The notes beneath the pieces are model-generated. The model was not told the DNA's origin and made no database searches. It saw only the letters and a list, made by a program, of their open reading frames with translations. Shown here in pieces: positions 33,586 through 40,869 of a stretch of DNA of 64,000 nt. The position numbers and the translations under genes were made by a program. Every line of letters begins with the position of its first letter. The stretch's first letter is position 1. This DNA is from Andeanibacterium fulvum. GTDB lineage: Bacteria; Pseudomonadota; Alphaproteobacteria; Sphingomonadales; Sphingomonadaceae. The stretch covers positions 372,001 to 436,000 of the forward strand of contig NZ_JBANRM010000002.1 in the NCBI RefSeq assembly GCF_037154085.1, given 5' to 3'.

Positions 33586-33999
33586 ATGCGTTGGGGAAAT
33601 GTGGCAGGCGTCCGCCCGATGGCGGCGATTGCCGGTATCCTGCTGGGAATGGTGGTTGCGCCGGTCGCCGCACAGGGGCCGGAGCTTGCCATGCTGGACG
33701 GGCTGCGCAGCGGCTCGTGGGAACTGCGCATCCGCGGCGAGGAGGCGCGCAAGCGCATCTGCGTCCGCAGCGGGCGCGATTTCATCCAGCTTCGCCACAA
33801 GCAGCCAGGCTGCAGCCGCTTCGTAGTGAATGACGGGGCAAGCGAAGTGACGGTGCATTATTCTTGTCCCGGCAATGGCTATGGCCAGACCACCATCCGC
33901 AAGGAAAGCCCGCAGCTGGTGCAGATCAGCACTCAGGGTGTGGAGGGCAAATCGCCGTTCAACTTCAGCGCGGAAGCGCGCCATGTGGGTGGCTGCTGA
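33586..33999 (+). CDS. exported DUF3617-like protein
   Basis: 137 residues from ATG 33586 (GGAG 11 bases upstream); in-frame starts at 33562 and 33517 are alternatives. A hydrophobic signal segment (VRPMAAIAGILLGMVVAPVA) ends at AAQ. The mature part begins SGSWELRIRGEEARKRICVR, continues with cysteines in PGCSRF and YSCPG, and ends VGGC. The W-E-L-R opening and cysteine spacing resemble DUF3617 proteins, which are small periplasmic proteins of unknown role. Confidence 0.7.
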   Translation: MRWGNVAGVRPMAAIAGILLGMVVAPVAAQGPELAMLDGLRSGSWELRIRGEEARKRICVRSGRDFIQLRHKQPGCSRFVVNDGASEVTVHYSCPGNGYGQTTIRKESPQLVQISTQGVEGKSPFNFSAEARHVGGC

Positions 34000-34053
34000 G
34001 CCGGAGCAGAGGCTTTTCTTGCCACTGCGATACAGCCGGGCTAGCCCCGGCGC

Positions 34054-34767
34054 ATGGGCGCTCTTTCCAAAGTTTCAGGCAAATCCGCGGTCGTTCTGCT
34101 TTCGGGCGGGCTCGATTCCATGGTCTCCGCCGGCCTCGCTCGGGAGGCCGGCTATACGCTCTATGCGCTGACCATCGACTATAACCAGCGCCACCGGCGC
34201 GAGATCGAGGCGGCCAGCCGCATTGCCCGCCATCTGGAAGTGCGCCGCCACGTCGTGCTGCCGCTCGATCTCAGCCGCTTTGGCGGCTCGGCGCTGACCA
34301 GCGACAAGATCGCCGTGCCCAAGGATGGCGTGGGCGAGGAAATCCCCGTCACCTATGTGCCGGCGCGCAATCTCGTGTTCCTCTCGCTCACTCTCGCCAT
34401 GGCGGAAGCCAGCGGCGCGCGGGACCTGTTCATCGGCGTCAATGCGCTCGATTATTCCGGCTATCCCGATTGCCGCCCGGAATTCATCGCCAGCTTCACC
34501 GAAACCGCCCGGCTGGGCACCAAGGCGGGCGTGGAAGGCGATCCCTTCACGGTCCAGGCACCGCTGCAATTCATGGGCAAGGCCGATATCGCGCGCGAGT
34601 GCATAAGGCTGGGGCTCGATCCGGCGATGAGCTGGTCCTGCTATGATCCCACCCCGGATGGCCAGGCTTGCGGGGCGTGCGACAGTTGCCGTCTGCGCCG
34701 CAAGGGCTTTGCCGATGCCGGACTGACGGATGACACGGAATACGCGCCCGGCGCCCCGCCGGTATAG
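34054..34767 (+). CDS. queC: 7-cyano-7-deazaguanine synthase
   Basis: 237 residues. It turns 7-carboxy-7-deazaguanine into preQ0 with ATP and ammonia, in queuosine tRNA modification. The PP-loop VLLSGGLDSMVSAGL, the YVPARNLVFLSLTLAMAE stretch, the GVNALDYSGYPDCRPEF region and the zinc site CGACDSCRLRRKGF are all present. The other que genes are not in this window. Confidence 0.96.
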   Translation: MGALSKVSGKSAVVLLSGGLDSMVSAGLAREAGYTLYALTIDYNQRHRREIEAASRIARHLEVRRHVVLPLDLSRFGGSALTSDKIAVPKDGVGEEIPVTYVPARNLVFLSLTLAMAEASGARDLFIGVNALDYSGYPDCRPEFIASFTETARLGTKAGVEGDPFTVQAPLQFMGKADIARECIRLGLDPAMSWSCYDPTPDGQACGACDSCRLRRKGFADAGLTDDTEYAPGAPPV

Positions 34768-34795
34768 AACAGAACTCACGGGGGAGGAGAGCAGG

Positions 34796-36346
34796 ATGAC
34801 CGAGGCGGAAAAACCGGCCGGCACCTATGGGTGGTATGCCCTGGGCGTGCTGGTGCTGGTCTATATGCTGAATTTCATCGATCGGCAGATTCTCTCCATC
34901 CTGGCGAACGACATCAAGGCCGATCTGGGCCTGTCCGATGCCGATCTGGGCTTTCTCTACGGCACTGCCTTCGCGATCTTCTATGCCCTGTTCGGCGTTC
35001 CACTGGGGCGGCTCGCGGATGGGTGGCACCGGGTTCGGTTGCTGAGCCTTGGCCTTACGCTCTGGTCCGTAATGACCACCCTTTCCGGCTTCGCGCGCAA
35101 TGGCGCCACGCTGGCCCTGGCGCGCATCGGCGTGGGCGTGGGCGAGGCGACGGCCACTCCTTGCGCCTATTCGCTGATCGCTGACTGGTTTCCCGCCCGG
35201 ATGCGCGGCACGGCGCTGGGCATCTATTCTGCAGGCCTGTTCATCGGCAGCGGGCTCTCCCTGCTGATTGGCGGGGCAATCGTGGAGGCGTGGAACGGCG
35301 CCTATCCGCAAGGCGGCCCGCTGGGGCTGGTCGGCTGGCAGGCCGCCTTTATTGGCGTGGGCCTGCCGGGCGTGGTTCTGGCCCTCTGGGTGCTGACCCT
35401 GCGCGAGCCGGTGCGCGGGGCGATTGACGGCCTGCCCACAGCCGGCGATCCTCGTCCCTGGCGAGTGTTCTTCGAACAGCTCGTCCAGCTGATCCCCCCG
35501 CTCACGCTCATTGACGCCACCCGACGCGGGCCGAAGGCACTGGCGATCAACCTTGCCGGTGCGGGTGTCATTGGCGGAATTTTCTGGCTGCTTGCTCATC
35601 TTACCGCCAGCCCGGCGCAGTTCCTGTTCCTCGGCCTTGGCTATTATGCCGTCTTCAGCTGGGCCTGTGCGCTCTATGACCGGGACCGCCCGCTCTTCGC
35701 GCTTACCTGGGGCTCACCCGCCTTCATGGGCATTGTCATCGCCTATGGGGCTGACTGCTTTGTCGGCTACACTGTGTCCTACTGGGCAGCGCCCTATGCG
35801 GAACGGGTGTTCGAGGTGGACAAGGCCGCGCTCGGCCTGCTGATCGGCGCCCCGGCGGCCTTGGGCGGCTTCCTTGGTGTGGTGTTCGGCGGGAAGCTGG
35901 CCGACATGCTGCAGGCGCGCTTCCCGGCCGGGCGGATCATGGTGCTGGCGATAGCCCTGATCATGCCGGTGCCGATCATGCTGGTGGGCTATAGCACCGG
36001 CAACCCGACCCTGTTCTACATTCTCGCCTTCGCGGTGCAGTTCGTCACTGCTTCGGCCCTTGGAGCGGCGGGTGCGGCCAGCCAGTCGCTGGTGCTGCCG
36101 CGTATGCGCGGAACGGCGACGGGGATATTCTTCCTCGGTACCACCCTATGCGGGCTTGGCCTTGGGCCCTTCATGGCAGGCTTCGTTTCGGAAGCGACCG
36201 GGGACCTCGCCCTCGGCGTGAAGTCCACGCTGATCTCGGCCCCCTTCGGGCTGATCGCGCTGGCAATCGCCATCCGCACTGCCCCCCGGGCCGCCGCCAC
36301 GATCATGGAGCGGGCCCGGGCAGCAGGGGAAAAGCTCGCCGCCTGA
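34796..36346 (+). CDS. MFS transporter (spinster-like)
   Basis: 516 residues from ATG 34796, with GGGGGAGGAGAGC before it. Twelve or so membrane helices; the first has YMLNFIDRQILSILANDIKA and the cytoplasmic loop GRLADGWHRVRLLS, both typical of the spinster/anion-type MFS group abundant in sphingomonads. A region around residues 225-265 is a long cytoplasmic loop. Substrate unknown; related proteins carry organic anions or lipids. It lies between queC and a convergent sodC. Confidence 0.9.
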   Translation: MTEAEKPAGTYGWYALGVLVLVYMLNFIDRQILSILANDIKADLGLSDADLGFLYGTAFAIFYALFGVPLGRLADGWHRVRLLSLGLTLWSVMTTLSGFARNGATLALARIGVGVGEATATPCAYSLIADWFPARMRGTALGIYSAGLFIGSGLSLLIGGAIVEAWNGAYPQGGPLGLVGWQAAFIGVGLPGVVLALWVLTLREPVRGAIDGLPTAGDPRPWRVFFEQLVQLIPPLTLIDATRRGPKALAINLAGAGVIGGIFWLLAHLTASPAQFLFLGLGYYAVFSWACALYDRDRPLFALTWGSPAFMGIVIAYGADCFVGYTVSYWAAPYAERVFEVDKAALGLLIGAPAALGGFLGVVFGGKLADMLQARFPAGRIMVLAIALIMPVPIMLVGYSTGNPTLFYILAFAVQFVTASALGAAGAASQSLVLPRMRGTATGIFFLGTTLCGLGLGPFMAGFVSEATGDLALGVKSTLISAPFGLIALAIAIRTAPRAAATIMERARAAGEKLAA

Positions 36347-36352
36347 GCGGGC

Positions 36353-36904
36353 TCAGTGCGCCTTGACGACGCCGCAGGCGATGCGGCCACCGGCATTGCC
36401 CGCCGGATCGGTCATATTGTCGTCCGGCCCGGCATGGACGACGATGGCCGTGCCGTCCGCGTCGTAGATATCGGCCAGCACTTCATCCTTCGTGCCGCGC
36501 AGAGTGGCGGAGATCGAACCGGTGCCGTCCGCGCCGATAGTGGCATTGGGCAGGTCGCCCAGATGGGAGCCCTGCGGGTTCTGCATTCCGTGCTGCTTCA
36601 TGCCGGGGTTGAGATGCCCGCCGGCCGAAGTGAAGCCGGGCGCCTCGCAAGTGCCGGTGGTGTGCAGGTGCACTGCGTGGATGCCCGGCGAGATGCCCTG
36701 CAGCGAAATCTGCACTGACATCTGGTCACCGCTGGCGAAGAGATGGGCCGTGCCCGCAGCCGTGCCGTCGGCCAGCTGAAGCGTGGCCATGCCCATCGGG
36801 GCGAGCGGCTTTGCCGTGCTGGCGGGCTTCGAATCGCTGGTGGACTGGCAGGCGGCCAAAGCGGCCAGAAGGGCGATCGGGGCGATGATTCGAGGGGTGG
36901 TCAT
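36353..36904 (-). CDS. sodC: periplasmic Cu,Zn superoxide dismutase lipoprotein
   Basis: 183 residues. A signal sequence with lipobox (LLAALAACQ) suggests lipid anchoring. All metal ligands are visible: HLH (copper), GGHLNP, QHGM, SHLGD (zinc) and VVHAGPDD (copper). The disulfide cysteines are in TGTCEAP and RIACGV. It removes superoxide in the periplasm. It lies just outside the downstream end of the GTA cluster on the same strand. Confidence 0.95.
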   Translation of the reverse strand: MTTPRIIAPIALLAALAACQSTSDSKPASTAKPLAPMGMATLQLADGTAAGTAHLFASGDQMSVQISLQGISPGIHAVHLHTTGTCEAPGFTSAGGHLNPGMKQHGMQNPQGSHLGDLPNATIGADGTGSISATLRGTKDEVLADIYDADGTAIVVHAGPDDNMTDPAGNAGGRIACGVVKAH

Positions 36905-36967
36905 GGCGTAACTCCTTGCGGTGCCTGAGTTCCTCTAACGCAAGAATCCTTCAATGGCTCCGAAACT

Positions 36968-37426
36968 TCAGGGCAAGGGCAAGATTCCTGCCGCACCAAG
37001 CGCCGCGATCAGCCCGGCAATGGCCGTGCGCGCCTGTATGTCCACCGTGGCGCCGCCAGTGGGCAGGGCGGGGGCGGCCGCCGCATGCCAGCCGCCGCGA
37101 TAGAGCTTGAGCTGCCCGGTCGACCTGTCGAGCAGGTGCATGCCGTCGCGTGGGGGCACGAAAATCCACGCGCCCGCGCTCCAGCAGGCAAGCTCGCCCG
37201 CATGGCCCGCCCATGCGCCGGAAGGGCCTGCGCCGACCAGCCAGCATTCGCCGGGATCGGGCGATCCGGGCGGTGCGGAACGCTCCCCCGCCACGGCCGG
37301 GTGCAGCAGGGCGTCGATCAGCACATGGGCTTCGTTGACGGTAAATTCCTTCTGCGCCTGCCCGGCGAACAGCAGGGGCAGGGCAAAGCGCGGGCTGGCA
37401 GAGGTGAAGCTGATGGGATCGGGCAT
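36968..37426 (-). CDS. DUF2793 protein at the end of the GTA cluster
   Basis: 152 residues from ATG 37424-37426, with a perfect AAGGAGG seven bases before it. The start MPDPISFTSASPRFALPLLF, then AGQAQKEFTVNEAHVLIDAL, is the DUF2793 signature found in phage and GTA tail clusters of alphaproteobacteria. It probably is a tail-tip or fibre-associated component. A hydrophobic C-terminus (IAGLIAALGAAGILPLP) may mediate assembly. It is the last gene of the cluster. Confidence 0.9.
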   Translation of the reverse strand: MPDPISFTSASPRFALPLLFAGQAQKEFTVNEAHVLIDALLHPAVAGERSAPPGSPDPGECWLVGAGPSGAWAGHAGELACWSAGAWIFVPPRDGMHLLDRSTGQLKLYRGGWHAAAAPALPTGGATVDIQARTAIAGLIAALGAAGILPLP

Positions 37427-37443
37427 GGAGAGCCTCCTTGGGA

Positions 37444-39627
37444 TCAGGAAAGGGTCGTGAGGAAAAGCGGGTGCGACTGGGCGAAACTGCCCACTTGTCG
37501 TACCCAGAAGGGCGCGCCGGGATGGGCGGCACGCAGCGGCGCCAGAGTCCCGGCGGAGAGAGTGAGGGCAGGTGCGGAGACGTCCCACGCCGCAAGCGGG
37601 GCGTCGGTTGGGCCAAGCCCGACGCGATAGGCCTCCATCTGTTCGGCAAGCGGCACATCCACTTCGTCCGCCCAGCCCCAGGCTCCCCGCGCCCGGCGGG
37701 TCCAGCCGAGCGTCAGACCGCCATCGCCCGGCCTCTGCACGCGCGGATGGACCGGAGCGAGGGGCCGCAGACTGAGGCCCGGATTGGCGATGGGGGCACT
37801 GACCGGCTCGGCGTCGGCAAGGCCCTGTGCCAGGATCAAGGTTCCCTGCGATGGCCCGACCTTTACCGGATCGAGCAGGCGGGCCGTCCCGTCGAGCAGC
37901 ACGAAAACCGTGCCCGCCGGATGCCCGGCCTGCGCCGCATCCTCCGTCCCCCCGCGCCCACGCAGCAGGCCCGCCAGCCGCCATGTCCCGCCGCCCAATG
38001 CGGTCGCCGCAGCGAACTGGATCACTTCCCCGCCCAGCAAGGCGCGGTTCGCGCCGTTCGCGAGTGCCTCCGGCGTGGTAGAAGTGAGCGCGAAATCGGC
38101 CGAAGCCAGCATGACATCGATCGATGCGCCGCGTTCCAGCAGCATGGCGGGCGAGGGCGGCACGGGGCCTGCCGAATGGCCGATGACGCAGCGCCGGGCG
38201 CCGGTTCCACCCAGCGGAGCGAGCACGCCGTCCCGCTCCGCATGCAGCGCCGCCCCGCGCCAGCCTGCGCCCGCGGAACTCGGCGCGGCGTGGATTGCGG
38301 GCCGGTCCCCCGTGCCGGTTCCGTCCCAGGGCAGTTCGAAACATTCGAGCAGGGTCGCAGTGGCGACAACGTCAGGCGCGGGTAGGGCGCTGCCCGGATC
38401 GGCGCGGGGCTGGCGGGCTGGGCCGCGCGGCAGGCGGCGTAATTCCAGCGTCACGCCTTCCTCGCTCCATTCCCAGCCTTCGATCCGCCAGAGGCCGGGG
38501 AAGGTGGGCGCCCGCACCACCACGCCTGGTGCCAGCGCCGGATCGAGATCGGCAAGCCGCCAGGCGAGGCTCTCCTGCCCCCAGCTCTGCCGCTGGGCGG
38601 CGGCATTCACCAGAGCGCGGGCGTCGGCGGCAGACAGGGTGCCGGGCAGATCGATGGTCATTCCTTCGCCTGGCCGGGCGCGTCCTTCGGCCCGCTGCAT
38701 TCCGGGCAGGAAATCCCGCTGCGCATCGTAATAGCGCAGCGCATCGGGCACTGGCCCACTGGCGCCGCCGCGCATGTGGCGGACGCCGCCTGCCCTGGCG
38801 AAACCCTCGCCATCCGGAGCGGCGGCGGGCGGGGGTAGAAGCGGCGGGGTATCGGGCAGGCCATCGGCGGCGCGGATCGCCAGTGCCCTACCCGAGGTAT
38901 CGAGCGCCATCGGCCAGACCGTGTCGAGCACGGCCAGCATTTCCGCCATGCGTCCGCCTTCCAGCGAGAAGCCCTGTAGCCCCGCCAGATCGCGGTGGCC
39001 GGTAAAGGGTTCGTCCAGCGGTTCGAGAAGCTGCGCCAATGTCACTTCGCCATCGTCGGCCACGATCTCGAAAGTCAGGGCCGGGATGCGATTGCCGAAA
39101 TCGGCGAGCTGTAAATCCTCGAACACCACATAGGCGATGTGGCGGAAGGCCGGGCAGGCCGGGCCGATATCGGAGGCGATCAGCGGATCGACCGGCTGGT
39201 CGCCATATCCGCGATAGAGCCGCATTATCCCGCCCACCTTGAGATCGCCCGCCGCGCCGCGCAGCAGGTTCCCGTCCGCCCAAATACGCCCGATCTCCCG
39301 GATCGGGCGGCAGGACAGCGCCACTGCGAAGGAGGCGGAATAGGCATAGGTGGTGATGGCGGGGCCGCTCTTGCCGCCGCTTGTTGCGCTGCTTTCGGCA
39401 AGCTCGGTCGCCCAGATGATCGTCCCGGCACTGCGCAGCAGCCCATGCTGGCGCGGGATCGGCGCGCCATAAGTGGAGGTGGTGACGGCCAGTTCCTTGA
39501 GGCGCGGGCCTTCCCGGCGGGGGCTGCCGATCAGCGCGCGGTCAAGCTGCTGGCCCGCGAGCGCACCCAGTGCACCGCCGAGCGGCCCGGCCATCGAGCC
39601 GAGAGTGGAAAGGATCAGGGTAGCCAT
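37444..39627 (-). CDS. GTA tail-tip / host-specificity protein (g15-like, short)
   Basis: 727 residues from ATG 39625-39627 with GAGGAG upstream. The beginning MATLILSTLGSMAGPLGGAL, then GALAGQQLDRALIG, matches GTA g15 and phage tail 'gpJ-like' proteins, and the body resembles the Phage-tail_3 region (VRAPTFPGLWRIEGWEWSEE). RcGTA g15 is much longer (about 1300 residues) and carries a TIM-barrel-like segment in its front half; that segment appears to be missing here. It should form the receptor-binding or baseplate hub tip. Confidence 0.88.
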   Translation of the reverse strand: MATLILSTLGSMAGPLGGALGALAGQQLDRALIGSPRREGPRLKELAVTTSTYGAPIPRQHGLLRSAGTIIWATELAESSATSGGKSGPAITTYAYSASFAVALSCRPIREIGRIWADGNLLRGAAGDLKVGGIMRLYRGYGDQPVDPLIASDIGPACPAFRHIAYVVFEDLQLADFGNRIPALTFEIVADDGEVTLAQLLEPLDEPFTGHRDLAGLQGFSLEGGRMAEMLAVLDTVWPMALDTSGRALAIRAADGLPDTPPLLPPPAAAPDGEGFARAGGVRHMRGGASGPVPDALRYYDAQRDFLPGMQRAEGRARPGEGMTIDLPGTLSAADARALVNAAAQRQSWGQESLAWRLADLDPALAPGVVVRAPTFPGLWRIEGWEWSEEGVTLELRRLPRGPARQPRADPGSALPAPDVVATATLLECFELPWDGTGTGDRPAIHAAPSSAGAGWRGAALHAERDGVLAPLGGTGARRCVIGHSAGPVPPSPAMLLERGASIDVMLASADFALTSTTPEALANGANRALLGGEVIQFAAATALGGGTWRLAGLLRGRGGTEDAAQAGHPAGTVFVLLDGTARLLDPVKVGPSQGTLILAQGLADAEPVSAPIANPGLSLRPLAPVHPRVQRPGDGGLTLGWTRRARGAWGWADEVDVPLAEQMEAYRVGLGPTDAPLAAWDVSAPALTLSAGTLAPLRAAHPGAPFWVRQVGSFAQSHPLFLTTLS

Positions 39628-39637
39628 GGATTGCTCC

Positions 39638-40051
39638 TCAGGCGGAAGGGGCGAGGCGCCAGTGGCGCAGGATCGGCCAGGGGCAGGGCGGCGGCGTGAT
39701 GACCACGCGCCGCAGCCCGGCATGGGCGTGGATCGCCGCGCCATCCTCGCCCACGATCAGCAGATGCTGTTGCAGTGGGCCGGGCTGGACGAGCAGCAGG
39801 TCTCCGGGAAGCGGCGGGGCGGTTGTTTCGACAAAGCCCGCCGGGGCCACAAAGGCGAGAGCGGGGCCGATATCGCGATTGCGCAGACCGTAACCGCAGG
39901 GCGCGGGTGTCTCTCTCCCGATGGCGGCCAGCGCGGCATGCACCAGCCCCACGCAGTCCAGCCCGGTGGCCGGATCGCGCCCGTGCATGCGGAAGGGGGC
40001 GCCCGCCAGACCGGCAGCGGCGCGGGCGAAGGCGCTTGCGTCTCCGCTCAT
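39638..40051 (-). CDS. GTA cell-wall peptidase, NlpC/P60 type (g14)
   Basis: 137 residues. The catalytic Cys is in GLDCVGLVH and the His in AIHAHAGLRRV, the NlpC/P60 pattern. It would cut peptidoglycan during DNA delivery by the particle. Its start overlaps the stop of the upstream gene (ATGA), and g15 follows 10 bp later. Confidence 0.92.
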   Translation of the reverse strand: MSGDASAFARAAAGLAGAPFRMHGRDPATGLDCVGLVHAALAAIGRETPAPCGYGLRNRDIGPALAFVAPAGFVETTAPPLPGDLLLVQPGPLQQHLLIVGEDGAAIHAHAGLRRVVITPPPCPWPILRHWRLAPSA

Positions 40052-40869
40052 TGGGGCGCCACCGGATAGCGCGCGAGCAGATCCATGCCCGGCAGGAACG
40101 GTTCGCCCTGGAAGTTCGCCGCATTGCCGAAGCGCGCGGCGCAGGTGGCGAGCGTATGGTCGCATCCTTCGCGCAGCAGTGCGCGCGTGCCGATGGGCGT
40201 GGCGGGATCGACGGCCAGGTCCAGCACCAGCCCATCCGCGGCTGCCTCGATCACTTCCATCGCCAGCCCGGCCTGCGGTCCGTCGATCCAGCGCAGGCTG
40301 CCGCTCGCCAAGGCTTCCGGCGCGGGGCCGCCGGTGAAATATGCGCAATTGGCCTCTGCATCGAAGGCGGCAAGCACGCCCTCATGCGTGAAGCGCGCAG
40401 GCGAGAGCGTGCAGCCCGGCCCGCAGAAAGCCGCGCGGCAGGTCGGGCTGGTGCGCGGGACCGGGTCGAGGTCCAGCGCGGCCTTGGCCGAACGCAGATC
40501 GGCGGAGAAGCCTTCCGCCTCCTGCGCGATCGCGCCCAGTTCGCCGGAATAGAGCACGCAGCGTTCCAGCGTCTCCCAATCCACGACCCCCATGGCGATC
40601 CGCGCCCCGTCGAAGCGCCCGGCGGCAAGATCGGCGGCGGAAATGGCATCGTGCGACAGGGCGCCTTCCACCTCGGCGCTGTCGGCCTCCAGTCCGGCAT
40701 TGCGGCGGATGGCGGAAGGCAGCATGCCCGGCGCGGCACAGTGTAGCAACCCGTCGAACCACAGGTCGCGATCATGGCCGGTGAAGCCCAGCGCCACGCC
40801 GTCGCGCCGCTCGATCCGCCAGTACAGCGCGGTGCCTTCCAGCTCGCTGGAGAAGAACACCCGGCTCAT
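40048..40869 (-). CDS. GTA baseplate hub protein, DUF2163 (g13)
   Basis: 273 residues. It has the DUF2163 pattern: GFTGHDRDLWFDGLLHCAAP near the start, then AALDLDPVPRTSPTCRAAFCGPGC and a late EGCDHTLATCAARFGNAANF with conserved cysteines (iron-sulfur-binding in the RcGTA hub, from memory). Cysteines in CRAAFCGPGC and CDHTLATC support a metal site. ATGA overlaps at both ends couple it to g12 and g14. Confidence 0.92.
   Translation of the reverse strand: MSRVFFSSELEGTALYWRIERRDGVALGFTGHDRDLWFDGLLHCAAPGMLPSAIRRNAGLEADSAEVEGALSHDAISAADLAAGRFDGARIAMGVVDWETLERCVLYSGELGAIAQEAEGFSADLRSAKAALDLDPVPRTSPTCRAAFCGPGCTLSPARFTHEGVLAAFDAEANCAYFTGGPAPEALASGSLRWIDGPQAGLAMEVIEAAADGLVLDLAVDPATPIGTRALLREGCDHTLATCAARFGNAANFQGEPFLPGMDLLARYPVAPQ

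Noticed and set aside
36968..38344. 458-codon frame over the GTA end
   Set aside because: Only the last 152 codons match DUF2793 and have a strong ribosome binding site; the front part is Arg/Gly-rich shadow of the g15 gene.
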